The translations under genes and the position numbers were made by a program. From assembly GCA_030141605.1 (NCBI GenBank), contig JAQGDQ010000121.1, positions 248,001-312,000 of the forward strand: a stretch of 64,000 nt of DNA, read 5' to 3'. Shown one piece after another: positions 13,160 through 28,100 of the stretch; the first letter of the stretch is position 1; each line of letters opens with the position of its first letter. The notes below the pieces were generated by a model. That model saw only the letters and a list, made by a program, of their open reading frames with translations, searched no databases and was not told the DNA's origin. Origin of the DNA: Tubiluchus corallicola (lineage: Eukaryota > Priapulida > Priapulimorpha > Priapulimorphida > Tubiluchidae).

Positions 13160-16100
13160 TTGAATAGAGCCTAGCTCTAACGATCAGTGATTAAAATTTG
13201 TCTTGGCATGTTTGACTACACTGACAAAGCTTTACTCCAAAACAGGATATGCTTGGTGCATCCTCTTAGATTTGCATTATACGTAATCATAATGAGAGTC
13301 AGTATGAATGTAAGCAAGTTGAATTAATGTCAGTGCTAATTAGGAGCAAGCTCTACTGAGTTAATGTTTATCTAACGCGGACTAATACACCAGTGGTTTG
13401 TTCACTTCAGTGGTTCAAGTTCGCTAATAAATCCGCAGCAAGACGCAATTAAATTAGAACTTGAATTAGATTTGCGAAATTTCACGGAGTGCGGCCCTAG
13501 TGATCTAATGCGCTAACTCCAGGGAATCCTTATATAGTTGGTGTGTACTCCGTGCTGCACTGTATTTGGCTAATATTTGTAAATTCAAATGAAAATGTTG
13601 CTCAAATGCCCAAATGCCCAGATAGGTCTCAGCCCAGATCTAGAACTTTTGTACCACATATAGTCAATTATTCATCTCTACCATACATTCTGAGTGGCCC
13701 ATTTCTTCTTCTGTAGGTTAACAGTGTAACACATCAGGCATTAATGTTTTTTACAACTCTCGCTTAAACAAATATTTGTTTTTCCAGCATTTATCACTCT
13801 TGCTCAAAGCAGTAAAACTGATTACATTATATGTAATAACATTTTATTATATGGCAGCACGCTGTTTTATATCATAAAAATAACCGGTAATTACACCAAA
13901 GTTTATGCATTTTATTTTTCCAGGCCCGAGTTGTTACGTTCAATTATAATTTTTATGTTTAATTGCGTCCCAGCTGTTATAATAATAGTGCTTCAGAGTT
14001 CTGGGGGTTGCAGGAAAAATCATAAAAATGTGGCTATAAAATAATGAACTTGTTATGAAATTACACGTGTAATTGTAACAGTTTCCCACTGTTTTCAAGA
14101 AAATTCCGGAGATATTAGGTTTTACAACTATAATTATTATTGAATGAAATAGGAAGGTTTGAACACCAAGTGAAAGGCTCTATATTCACACATTAAGATT
14201 CCGATGACCCAAACCGGCACTTTTTCAAGAAGATAAACTGCAAAACTGTCAGTATTGTAGGTGGCTTCTCTTTTTGTGAGGGAACAATCCAACGACAGGA
14301 GTTATAATACTGCATCATTCAGTGCAATGATTGGGTAATTTTTGTGATAACAATAATCAGAATTCAAAGCTTACTAATACTTTGCCTATCTTAGCTCCGA
14401 AAGGAGTACCACACTTGCGGTGCGGCGTTTGGAAATTATATTGAGAAACATATACCTTAGAAAATCGTACATTTGCGTAGAAATTCGGGCTTACCTAATA
14501 ATCACAATGACGAACAACGAGAGAAGGAACACAAAAATTCTGAACGTTGGAACTGAACGTGGTTATAAGTCTACAAATGCATGGTCGTATTTTTGAAATG
14601 AGCATTTGAGGCCGACTGACCACTTGAGAAGCATTCACTACCATAATGGGCCTGGTTCCCGATTGCTTTTACTTGAGCATGGTGTTGTAAGTACTACATT
14701 AATTTTTAAGAACAAAAGTAAATGATCCTGGTGTGAAACTTTGTACTGATTAACGTAATGACATTTTGTTTTGATGTAGTTAAAGTTCTGACAACTTGTT
14801 TATCATCCGTTTTTTTAGGTCTCTGTTAGTATGACGTTGTAAAATGAATAAATTAAAGGACTTAAGGAGCAGACGCAACATAAGCAATATTGAGTTTTTA
14901 TTCAAAAAGTAGTGGTCTTATGGTGAACACTTACTGTACATGTAGATAAGAGCAAGCCGTGGTCTTAAGGTGGATCCCTGTGGCACATCAACACAACTGC
15001 ATATATACATATATTGCAGTATGAATTGTTATTTTGCGTATTTTTAAAGTGAGGGGCGTAAAAATTTATCGGGGACGAGATTAAGGCCACTGTATTTGAA
15101 GTAATACTTGTATAATTACTATTGAGTGATTTATATTGAATATTAGTAAACATGATTGCTTATATTGGTCTAACGTCATTTCTGCAGCAAGTTGGTGTAT
15201 GCTTCATACTGCGGTATTTCAAAATTACTATCATTCATTGATAAAAAAATGAATTCAAATCATCACGCCCGTTGCCCAATTTAGATTTTCCCGATTGTAC
15301 AATAGAGCAATAAGAAAGCGCAGCTGTCTATTAGGAGTAATTTCATTCTTAGCAGTGATGAACAAACATACAGGAACTATTTACTGCAACACAATAGACA
15401 CAGAATAAGAAATTTCGCGTAGTTTTCTATGAAAGAAGAGTAGAAATGGTGTGCGTTAAACACGCAAACTTAAAGAGGGGCGATCACGACAAGTTGACGC
15501 AGCTGCCTGCATTGCAAATAACTGTTCTTGTGATGATTATAATACTGCTTTTAATAATGCTTGAAGTAAGTTACGAGTGTGAAATGCTTATTAATTGGCA
15601 AACTGTCGGGGTAATTATGGTTAAAACACGAATGCTGCCGTTCAAATGCAAACGCATTGTCAAACCAAAACTGAAAAGCGCAGTTTTTTCTAGAAGCACC
15701 ATTTAATATTGACAGGAAAAAAGTTGCCAAGAGAAAAGAAATAAAAAAAATCTTCAGTAGAAGCGTTACAAAATGAGGCCACACATCTCTCGAATTACAG
15801 ATTTCGTTGAGTCAAGAAGGGCAGAAAGAGACAGAAGAAACAAAATTGACAAAACTTTGCTTAAAGGATCAAATTAACTAGATTAGTGGCCGGGTTTATT
15901 TACAAGAAAAAGAAGGATGACAAAGAAAATGGAAGAGAAGGAAAAAAGAGGAAGGCGAAATAAAAAAGAAGGAAATTTTCTTGTAGGCTAATGCCTACGT
16001 TGGGAGTAAGCATCAAGATAATATTGCTGAAAATGAAAATTTTGCAATCGATATGTCAAAGCATGGAGATCTTGCATCCATAAAAACAGTGTGACCTGTT

Positions 16101-19100
16101 TTTTTGAATCCACGCAAAGAAATAGCCACACATGAATTGATATAATTACGAGGTAAATAACGTGGCACTCACACAGAGTACCGTGGACAAAGTAAAATAG
16201 AAAAGCTGCTGGAATTCAACGAGACTACCTTCCGTGAAAAACGTACTACAAAAACTTAGTAAATTAATGCTACACGCCATTATACTTTTCTAAGAGCATC
16301 GAATAAAGAACCGAGTTTCGAATTATTGAAAAGGTAAGGTAGAACCAGGCTACGTTTACTAACCGCCCCCCCCCCCCAGTGCCATATCAGTATTGTTACA
16401 ATTAAAATCAGAGTGGAGAGCCAATAACTCATGCACCATTCCAAGCCAGACGTATCATTCCCTATTTTGATCAATAAGTAATTTGCTAGATATTGATCAA
16501 TTTTTGTGCTTAAATAGGAGTTCATGTTATTGCTAATCAGAATAATAATACCTGGATTTTGATTTTATCTCAAAAATACGTGGTAAGAATACTGTGCCAT
16601 ACAAATTAAATGTGACAATATCAAAAAAGATTGTTTTTGATGTATGCTTTGAGTGATAAACAAAACTAAGAAACAAAGCTTAACTAACACTTGCAGAACT
16701 TAAGATATACTTGCGAACTGTTGTCATCATTCCATTGTTTTAAAATGTTAATCCTACCATACTTAGGTGGGTTTGGCAATCGAAATCTGGTACTCGCGAT
16801 GTAGAGAAACGTTAAGATGCGCGCAAATCCACGTAGTGTTTTCGTTGCATGACGTGGCTCAATGAGTGTTAAAGGTGGAGTCTGTGCTTTTGGCAACATT
16901 AGATTTTGTCCGTGGTGGCAAAGTGAATTTCCCAGTTAGTTATGGACTCTGTATCTCAGTTATTCGTATCTATCTCAATCTATGGTCGAATTTTCAATAA
17001 AATTCCTTTGAGCGCACACATCGCAATGATTTAAATAGACAGAAGTCCGTGAAGCCTGCCATTCTTCCAATAATGATTGGTGTCAGCAATTTCCAGTGCA
17101 ATACAATTGATAAATGCAAGTTGGTGCCTCTTTTGTGAGCACAATCCGAAGGCAAAATTTTGAGCAGACCATGCTAAATCGTTTTAATCGTAGAGATGGT
17201 TAAAATTGCTTGATATTGCTGGAAAATGACAATGACCGATAATTATTGTGCTGGAGCCGAGAGCAACATGGGCTTTACAGAACACCTTCAATAAAACTGC
17301 AAGCACTTAAGTGATTACGTTTTTATAGCCAGAATTTCAAATACTGTAGCCAGCAAATTAGCACCAGTAATAACATACTACTGCTGGTTTATAGTGCGTT
17401 GGTAACTAGTTTAATTGCAGAGGCTGCAAAATAAGTCGAAAAGCAAGGAGAGATCGAAGATCTGGACAAAAAATTTGTGTCGAGAGAAAAAAGGGGTGGT
17501 AAACGTGGATTCTATATAGGAAACAAGCGAATTGAGTGACGGTCTATGTTTTACTATTGAGTTCGCAAACCTGTAACAGCTGATTGACAATAAATTTCAA
17601 ATAAAATGGACTTATATTGTCTGGTCAATAATTTGTTTCGCATTTTTTATTTTGTTGGGTTTAGGCCTTCAACAGACAATTTTGAGTTGGGCATTTTTCA
17701 TTCGGACAAAAGTTAGGATATAAGAGAGAATTTTACTGGACAGGAATAAAGCATCAAAATAACTGGCTGAAATATTAGGCAAACACAACAAAAAATTTCA
17801 TTCCCGAAAAACATTAAGCAGCGACAAACTGATTTTATTTTCAGCCAGTTGACAACCTCTCTGTAAATATCTGTACACTTTGCCACTTTTCCTTATTTTT
17901 TTATTAACCTGTTTTGTTTTCACGCTAACGCTACCAACTACTCAAGTTAAACCTTTTTCTCATCAATGTATTTTGTTATTATCAGAGTAGCGTAGTGAAT
18001 CATCGAAACTCGTTGGTTCATTAAACGCTAAAATAGCAGTTGTCATCGCAAAGTCACACTAATTTATGTGAATCATACCTGTACCGATGAAAAATGAAGG
18101 GAACGCACGAATAAATGAATGAATGAATGAATGAATGAATGAATGAATGAATGAATCAGTGGATAAAAAAGTGAAATAATGAGTAGTTTTACCGATGAAT
18201 AAGTTAAGAAGCAAAAAGTAAATCGAAATTAATTTAAAAAGAAAGAAAGAAAAACGAAGAAAAGAAAAAAGGAAAGCTAGATGTGGAAAGAAAAATGAAA
18301 GGAAAGAAAAAGGAATGAGAGAGGAGAAAAATTAATTTTGGGGGTTGTAGAATTTATCAAATTTGTTCGGTAGATGGCACCACTTTACAATGCCTTGTTA
18401 GTTGTTACTTGCACAGCAAGCTACTTCATGCCTATTTTAAATCACGTATCTGCGACTGTGTCCATGGCCCCTGTTCACCTAGTGCTATATAAAAATAATT
18501 TGCGTTTTCAAACAATTTCAGGAATTCAATTTCTTAAGCTGACGTAGGGCAAAATTAAGAGATTAAACATTTTGGAAAAATGAAATAACATTTAATCAAG
18601 CAGTGCAGCAAAAGAAATAAAAAACTGTGAAAACTTTTTCGTTTCGAAAATGATATTTGAATTGGTTTTTCTCGAAGAAACTTCAAGTAAACAATTTTTC
18701 GTTTGCAAACGCGTGAAATATCAAAAAGTACGTAATTCTAAATACAATTCGGTTAATTTTGTAACCCCGAGATGGCGCCATAGAGCTATAATGTCAGTAG
18801 ATTTGTGAAAAATTGCTTTTTAAAACAAAAGCCAAGTCTCTCGGAAGTTGGGCTTATTATAATACTTGAGAAAATGTTAGAAAGTTTCAGCAATAAAACT
18901 GTGATAAGCATCTCGTTTAATTAGTAAAATCAATTTAAAGTAGTGATTACTTTACGCTTGGGCGGGCGCTCATTTTAGACGAAAAATGGCGTCATCCGCT
19001 TTCCGTGCAATATAAACAGTTATACCGCCAGGTGCTTCAGAATCTTTTTTAACTTATAGAGTATAGAGCGAACTCTATAAACTAAGTAATCCTCCCGCTA

Positions 19101-20300
19101 TATGCTCGCGGGTTTTCATGCATACCTGAAGAAAGTCAACAAAAGTCTGTAAATTAATTTTACATTTACACAATTAATGTACACTACTTACACATTTTAC
19201 AATATAATCCTGTGGATTAAAGCTATGTAACCATTTTAACCTTGGCAATAATTGATCCAATGACAAATTTTTACATAAACTCAGTTAAACATAATGCTAG
19301 AATAACGGAACTTCTAAGTGAACTGTAGAAATTTCCCAACGCGTACCTTCACCACAGCTTGCCTTTACGGCATTCACGCTGCCCACCAAACACTAGCTTA
19401 CGTCATTTTTTTCAAATATGCCAGCAGAGACGTTCGTTTGGCGAGAGATAAAAATATTTAAGTTTCTTTTATACTTTTAAGCAAAGCATTCTATGCGCAT
19501 ATATTGTGTGGTGATTCAATACTTTTAATTGTATATTAAAATACTATATAAGTGTTGTTCGAGGGTTGGTTCTTCCTTTAAAAACCGAAAGTTGGTACAT
19601 AATTATAACTGTTGCACAAAAAGAAATAAAATGAGACGTGTATATTATACAGCAGGAAATATTAATGGTTCATTATTAGTGTTAATAGGGCAACTTGCAA
19701 GCGAAAAACTTCGTTAAGATGTGTTTAGATGTCACCAGTCCTATACAGAAATGTTTCTTTGTGTACCAAATTCTTGCCTAGTTAACATAATTATAAAGTC
19801 ATACCAGTAAAATTAATATGCCAAACATATAGATAGATGCACCGAACTGTAGATATATCAAACGTGACCATGGACGCTGAACTGCACACAACGCAACTTG
19901 GGTAAATCTAGCTTGCTTTGCGCAAGCAATTGTATCTTACGCAATTTGCAAGCTCAACTTGTTCTGGTAACTCACTAGTTTTCACGTGTTGAAAAAGTCA
20001 ATGCAATGTAATTAATAACAAATTAGGTGGAAATTTATATTTGCACTTTATCATTTAAATTTGCCCTTGTAAATTAAAAAAGTTTTCAAAAATTTGTGAA
20101 TAAACAGCGGAATATAATTTGCAGAAATTTAAGTAACTTTCACATGCTACTGCACAATTATCTAATTATGTAAGTTAGCCATATATACAAAATATATACA
20201 GTGAGATTACATGCTTCTAAAAACAGAGAAATAGTACAGTTTTAAGAATACCTTTACCCGACCCAAAATAGCACGTTTAACAATTTAGGTTACAACTCAA
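13160..20300. other. No gene recognised
   Basis: Seven kilobases of AT-rich sequence with a (GAAT)n tract at 18.1 kb. No open frame shows a known domain or credible splice pairing. Confidence 0.6.
18110..18157. repeat. (GAAT)n microsatellite
   Basis: About 11 units of GAAT, followed by A/G-rich sequence to 18330. Confidence 0.9.
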
Positions 20301-20320
20301 CTGTGCTATTACGTATCACA

Positions 20321-20326
20321 TTTATT
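20321..20326 (-). terminator. Candidate poly(A) signal of the cytokine receptor
   Basis: TTTATT on the plus strand reads AATAAA on the minus strand, about 80 bp past the receptor stop codon. Position and match fit a poly(A) signal. AT-rich DNA gives such hexamers by chance, so this is a candidate only. Confidence 0.45.
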
Positions 20327-20407
20327 AATGGCAAAATGTTAAACACATATTGTGACAACATGTCACACGTTGCAAAAGACACATTTTGAAAACTTCTCTT
20401 GACAAAT

Positions 20408-22109
20408 CTATCCAGTAAAGTTTAGTTCTTTATCTGTCTTTGGGAGCTTATGCCACTGAGCTACTTCTTGTTCAGTAATATAATCAGTTTGCGGCCTATA
20501 GGTAACGTAGTCACTGACTCTACGTGACAGTTTATCATCATGAAAATTATCTTCGTTATTCTGTTCATTCACAGAAATTTCTAGATTATCACTTTTACAG
20601 GCGTTTGTCTGGTCGTTGCTATCCACGAATAATGGACTATGACTGGTATCTTGAAATTCTTTTGCCTCTTCCAATACTGCATCTTCTTGTCGTCGTCGTT
20701 GTTGTTGTTGTTGTTGTTCTTCTTCTTCTTCTTCTTCTTCTTCTTCTTCGTTAAGGTCCAGCTCAGCATATGGTCGGTGGTCGACATAGCTCATTCCGGT
20801 TCCGTAACCTTCAGAACTTTCGTATGAACTCCGAACTATGATGTTTAAGTCAGTTTCTGTTGTATCAGATTCGCATGTACTTAACAACGGTTTTCGAGAT
20901 GACAAGCTACCATGAGCTGTTAAAGAGCTCACTTTCTTCGATTCGTCAAGATGAGGTAGCTTATGAACTGACACCGGAGGCGCATTCGTATGCTCCAATT
21001 TCAAGCTGACATCAATTATGTCACTTGAGACATACTGCAAATTGTTAACCATGCAAACCTTTTTGTCAGATGATGCAACCATAGGTTTATTGTTTCTTTT
21101 CTTTGGTTTCCATATCATTGCAAGAATTGCCCTTAATAGGCTGATATTTTCCTTCTGTGACATTGCTATTTTACTAGAGTTCAGTGATTTATTGTCATGG
21201 TTACAGACATTTCCCTGTTCACCAATGACATTGCTGAAGGACTGATGCTCAGCATTTTGCTTAGTCTCCTCAGATTTCTCTGGCAACAGACTAGTAATGT
21301 TGACAAAGTTGGGAATGTCTTCTACACTGCTGTATTGGGCTTGTTGCTCTATGGTCTGCTGGTTTAACATGTTGTCATCAGGAAAATCTGCCACGTTGCA
21401 GAAATTTTCCCGAATCCTGCAAGACAGATGAGCAAAAATAATATTTATTATGTACTGTCAGAAATGCATCGATCTGCATTGCATGAATACCGTACGCAAT
21501 AATTATCATCATATTCAGATATCAATATGAGAATAAGCCTTTTTACAGTTCCAGCGATTTATGATGATCGTGAAAAGGTCAAAGGTTAATTGAACCTAAC
21601 AACGTATTTGTTTACACTTGACAACGCCTCGAGGCCCATGCTACTGTATTAGTAACAGTGCTACACGGTTGTAATTAAGTAAGACACGCTGGGTTCGCTT
21701 AACCTTTGATCTACAGCAAATGCGCGTGTGCATAGCGAAACTGTGAAAAGGATGGTTATGCAATTAAAGACAATAGGCCTCTTTACACTTATTATATTTT
21801 AGGCTGTTATAATAATTAATTGAATAATAATATATAATTGATTTGATAATTTTGAGCTGACGTCTAAAATTGGGCATTGTTTTCTTTTAAAGAAAAATTT
21901 TCTGCCAAAAAGTTCTACTTTTACCTTTTCATTTGCGTGAAGATAATGATGAGAATAATCGCTATGAAGAAGCTAGTTGAACCCATAACTATTATAATGA
22001 TGTAAGTTTTGCTATCCGTGTGTTGAGCCATGTCTACAAAAGGAAAAGTTTGATTATTGTACCTCAAGAAACAACATTAGTTAAATTGCGTGAGCTGGAT
22101 CTCCAAAGA

Positions 22110-22162
<53 letters not shown>

Positions 22163-25100
22163 TGCATGCGTGGGTGCGTATGTGTGTATACAGACAGACA
22201 GACAGAAAGAAAGGCTAGTTGAACAACGAGGCAGTCACGCAGCCCGCCAAATAGACAGGTGGAAAGACAAAATCGCAACATGCAACAAACTAGAACAATT
22301 TTAACCTACCAGTCTCCACGGAAGTTTTGTCTTTAAGCCATTGAATTCCAGTAGTTTTGCCATTGGGATCATCAATGGACAAACCTATCTTTACATTGCA
22401 GGCTGATGGAATGTCTCCAGTATATGATTCATTCACAGCTAGAGGACCTTGAATCCACTGAAGGTTGTCTACACATGCTTTGCTATTTACGCTTATACTA
22501 CACCAGTAGATTGTAGTTGTTGCATTTTTGGTGGCTTTAGCTATTAAAAACTGAAATTTATTAGTACTGTGAATGTTCATCAAAAGTTTTTACAGTACAG
22601 CGTCAATATTAGTAAGATTACCATTCTTTATTATAATTGCAATAACAGTCTACTGAAAAATTGCTTTACAAATTAAATTGATATTAAGAATTAAGAAATT
22701 AGTTACTCAGTAAAAAATCAACAAGCGGGAAACAAAGTTTTCAAATAAGCTACTAAATAAGCACTACTAATGACGAACAAGTCTCACTGAGTGTCTTTAA
22801 CAAAGTAGCTAAGCTAAAATAACAGATGAAAAGAACGACAAACAGCGGCTTTGAAAAACTCATCAGAAGTTTTAAGTTGCGGCATTCATGGTTCATAATC
22901 TATTTTCTGCTAATCCACAACAAAATCTATTAAAAGTAGTACAAACAGAAGACAAGAGTTCTTTATCCTAAGACATTTAATACCATAAAAGATAATACCT
23001 ATATTAGCAAGATTTAGCTTTGATTGCCATTTAAAACAAATGATCATCCGTGCTTCGTCATGTAAAACAATGTGTGAATAAACAACTTTTCCCGGCTTTA
23101 TTTGCTGTTTACTCGTAATTCGATTTTAGATTTGTCCAATTAATGTATTTAGTTCTTTATTCACGCGTAAGACGCTTCACGGCAAACGCTGCTATGAAAT
23201 TATCATTAGAAATAAAAAAATATGGATTATTATCGTCTGTATACACTCAATTCAGTCCGAGTTACCGGACTGAGTTACCAGTAGTCACCAAATTAACTTG
23301 ATTTCCCACATATACGACGATCCCCATTTGTGCTCCACTGGCAATTAGAGTAACTAACAAATGAATTTTAATTTAGTTACCAGACGTTGCCCATATCAGG
23401 AGCACCTCATCAGTTGGACAATGATTTAGCAAAGTGAAGTTTGAAAATGTCGGTGGTGGCAGCACTATAAAAATAAACAAAGCTAGTAGACAAACTAGAC
23501 TAAGTACTGGTTTAAATAACACCAGACATACAAACTTAAATTAAATGTCATTTAAAAAAATGAATCTGCACGCAAAACCTCAATTCCACATGCATTTTAA
23601 ATGAATATTACAACACATTTCGCAAGGACGAGGAAATAGCTGAGCTGATCACAGAGTACTTGGCTCGAAATTAAACAACGCCGGAACTGAGGAGTAAGTG
23701 GATGAGTAACTGCCAAGAAATCTGCTTTTGTCTGTTGTCCTTTTTTGGCTACTTCTCTTGTTGACAGATCATATATGTGCATCTGAACGTGGCCACTGGC
23801 CAAGACATCTCTGACATGAGCTCATTGTTTCATTTATTCTGGATAATGAGCTACGTCCCGGTCTTGCCAGAACCATCTGCATTAATTAAGCTTTGTTATT
23901 ATGTAGACCTTGCGGAAAGTTATATTACATAATTTCCTAGAACGTATTTATAAACTTGATGCTAAATCTGTGATGCTGGTGAAGATTGCTAAATGAACTT
24001 TAATCATATGATTTTATACCTACATTGAGCCTCAGTTGCTATGGCGACCACGCTTGCATTTAAAGAGGTACCAACGTCGTTGATAGTCCGAATACGAACA
24101 TCTACTGCTTCGTTCGCATTTGTGGTAAAGTTAACTTTATTTTGTTTTGAACCATTGATTATTGTATCAAGTAAAATACTTCCGGTGCCGTTAGTGACTC
24201 GAACGTCGTAGCCTTCTACAAGTCCCCTTGCCAATGATACTGGTGTTTCCTACGATTTACAACACATTAATAATCGTTATGACGACAAATGCAAATTCCT
24301 AAATTTCTAATTTCACTGTTTTAGGTGACTATTACAATAACAGGGAACGTAACTTTCTTAAATCAAGCTCATTTATTGCTGAGGGTCTAATCTGTGTGAA
24401 AATTTATGTTAACAAAAAACAATTTGCTTTACAAACGCTGAAAATTAATGTGTGATGCACATAAAAACGCTCCACTGCACACGCATATCGCGTACCTGCC
24501 AATACACTTGTACAGTTCTGAGACCAGATGCCAACATCCCGGATGTATGGAAGCCACCTGCTGTAACTTGAGGACCAGTTAGAGGAACTGCAATGTCAAA
24601 CAGTTTTTTAGATGAAAAATGATCATTGTTTTGGTATCCAACTGTTTCTGTTACGTGTCGCATTATCTCAACGATTCTACACGGCTATTGATCCACAAGC
24701 CAACTTAAAACGTTAAAGGACAAAAACACTCTTCATAACAAAAAATAATCAAAAGAACGTAGTTTAGATGTTAAACATTCGCCTATTTTTTAGTATCTAA
24801 CATATCCCAGTAATTAAATTTCGATAACCTTGCGTAAAGTTTGAAAAAATAGTCAGAGCATTCGTAGCATACTTTTCGCTAACTAAGCAAAAGAAAAAGA
24901 ACTTTTGTATGTACTGTATGTACTTTATGTCCTGTCAATAAAATAATTTTTGCCAGTTGGCGTAAACGAATGTTTTATATTATAAAGAATTTTCTTTTCA
25001 CTTACATAGGTCTTGCAAAGAGTAATATAATTTGTATGGAAAGTTTTTGGAGTATAATTCCCTTTCTTCCCCTTTATTTCAATCAAAGTATGAGGGAGTA

Positions 25101-28100
25101 CTTATTATCGTCATCGTTGTTGTCGTCTCATTGTCCTCCACGTCCTTAAAGTCGTGTCGTTGTTGTTGTCGTTGTCGTTCGTTTTCATATCATCATCATT
25201 CATCATTTATCACCTTTATTTATACAAATTTACAATAGCAAAAAGAAAACTACAAGATATAGTTTACTGTAAGCGTTCCAACCACTAATTTGCAGGTTTG
25301 AAGAAGCTAATGAAACCGAAATTAAGCAGGTGTGAAACCACAAGGCAATATAATATGTACAAACAGCACCACGATACTTTAATAGAGCTTGAGTGATCTT
25401 AATACCGCAGTGCCTTGAGGATGCAGCCACAATGATGTTAAAATTTTTAAATTTTGAAACCTGAGTTTGATATACTGCGTTTCCTAGCAGTGTTAATTAC
25501 TTCTTTCAACGAATATAGTCGCTTCTAAATTTTATGCAATCCTCAAAGGCACTAGACTTTTAACTATGCGTTGGCAGCAAAAATCTGCTGGCTTCCAAGA
25601 AGTAAATTAGCAAAACCTGCCAATTAAAAATAATTAACATCACTTCACGAGATTGTTGGAACTAACCTGCTGAATCTGTATGGAATGTTGTGTTTGTTTC
25701 TTCTCTATCGTATCTGCTATCAATTGATTTACAGGCAGCTTTAAGGCTATAGCTACTGAATGGTTCGAGATCATTGAATTTTAGCTGGATCCATGGCTCA
25801 AAACTCCTAAAATTTACTGACTTGAACAACGTCTTATTTTCCTATAAAATAATGGTGAATAAATTGAAAGCAAACACAGAATTCATCAAGAAAAACTATC
25901 ACGGTTAGTAGATGATAAATTTGGTTTGTTTTTTTACGTAAATGCTAAATATTGCCTACGGATTTTAAATCATAAAATCTCACGTTATACTGCAGTTAAA
26001 TTCAGGTAATGACAAATAAGTTTTGACATTTATTATTCAATAATATTTTGTTCGGCTAATGTTTCTTTTCTTCTATTTGTTCGTTCATTTATTCATTTTT
26101 TCATTTATTTTCAATGTTTTGTTCGATTGTTCATTCAATCTCTTGTTTGTTGATGGTATTGTTGATGGTATTGTTCTTCATTCATTAATTCGTTAATGCA
26201 CTCATTCATTCAATCTGGAATTTATTTTGCTTTGTGTGTGCGTACCTGTTCATTAGAACCATCTGTCTTTGCGACTGAAATCTGGCAATTGACTCTTGCA
26301 GTTGCTGCTAAGTTGGTATACTGAGCCAACAACGTTACCCAAGAACTACTTTTATTCTGCACCTCAAACACATCTGGTGGTGGCATTTTAACTGCAAGGG
26401 AAAAGTAACTTTCTTTAATAAGTGTCACAAGATACTAGGGCTGCATTAAAGGTTTTAGAAGGTGATCTGATGTGCACCGGAACGCATCAAACTGAAAGAA
26501 CCCACCTTCAAGAGATTTCATTAATATTCTGTTCTGACAATTCTTTTCATTCCTAATTATAATGTAGACAAATGCAAAGGAAAAACCAACGCTTAAGCAA
26601 CATTCATATGAACTCTTAGAAAATACTGAAATTACAACACAATATACGCACATAAAATGCTTCGTTCAAAAATGCGAAGCAATTTAGTTCATTCTTATCT
26701 CCCGCCAAACGAACCTCTCTGCGGATATAATTGAAATAATATTACGTAAGCTAGCATACATATAGATGGCGAAATTCATTCAGAAATTTCGCGATTCCAG
26801 CTGATTAAATCTTTGTGTTTAACTGTGTATATGTAAAAATTAGTCATCGGATCAATTAGCAATAACTTATAAAATGGTCACATAGCTTTAATCCACAGGA
26901 ATATACTTCAAAATGCGTAAGTACTGCGCATACTATAATTACAAACAAGCACGGAATTCTGCGAAGCTGCGAGCAAACAGAAGGTGCGGAGTGGGTTACT
27001 TCAGCTGTAGTTTGCTAAAATAATTATTCTGTTACATTGTTAACTATTCTGTTAACTAACCGAGTGTGAGGTTATTAATATTATAGTCAATAACTGCTCT
27101 TCATTACATAGTGGGCAACGGGATTCATCAAAAAGCAAAAAATAGTATTAATGACCTCTAGTTTAACGTTTTGGGTTGTTTACAGTTGATAATAGTAGTG
27201 GCAATTTCAGCTGCAAAAAAGTTTGCTCAAGAACTTGGCGGGTTAAGTGTTTAAATTGCACAGTAACTGGGTGGCCTCACTTTTCGCTCAAAATGAGTTT
27301 CTCTGAAACTTTCTAACATTTTTCTCAAATATTAAAATACGTTTCCGAAGGCATTGGCTTTTCCTTTAACTTTGCTGCTTAGTCAATCTAAAAGCTGAGT
27401 TTCTTTAAAAAGTCAGATCAAAAAAATACAAATGCGAGCCAGCTGCTGTGACATGTGTTTATGTTTACAATCAAGTTTTAATAATTTATTCGTTAAAGGT
27501 ATAAAGATCTTCTAATATAACATTTTTGTGCATTACTCGGTACTCAGTAACTGCAAATTTCATTAATTGTTTGGTGTATTGTTTCCAAATGTCTCTAGCT
27601 TCTAAAATAAGGATTGTACTACAATATACACGTTGCTCACTTTCAATAGCAAACTTTTAGTATCATGATTACGGTACGTCAATAATTGGTGGCAATTTTT
27701 AAACTAATAATGTATCGTTGATGCGCTGGTGCGTCAGAAATGATACTTGACATCGAATTTCCGTCAAAAATTATTATTCGCTATAATTTTTTACTGAAAG
27801 TTTTTAATGATGTGGCGAAAATGATGCACCCAGAGATACACATACGTAGTAAAAAACCCAAATTTAATATTCATTGCACGTAGCAAGCCAAGAACCTACT
27901 ATATAATTAAAGCTAAATACAATCACAAGTTTGTCTTCTCACCATTCTCATCATTTAACTCCATTAGCAGATTTTTCGATAAAGCAGTGCCAAATCGATT
28001 CGTCGAATTGACCCTCATGAAAAAAGTGGGATGTATGGCTGCACCTAGCTCTTTTCCTACTCCGTATGAAAGTGTGCAATAGAAAGTGCTATTATCCTCC

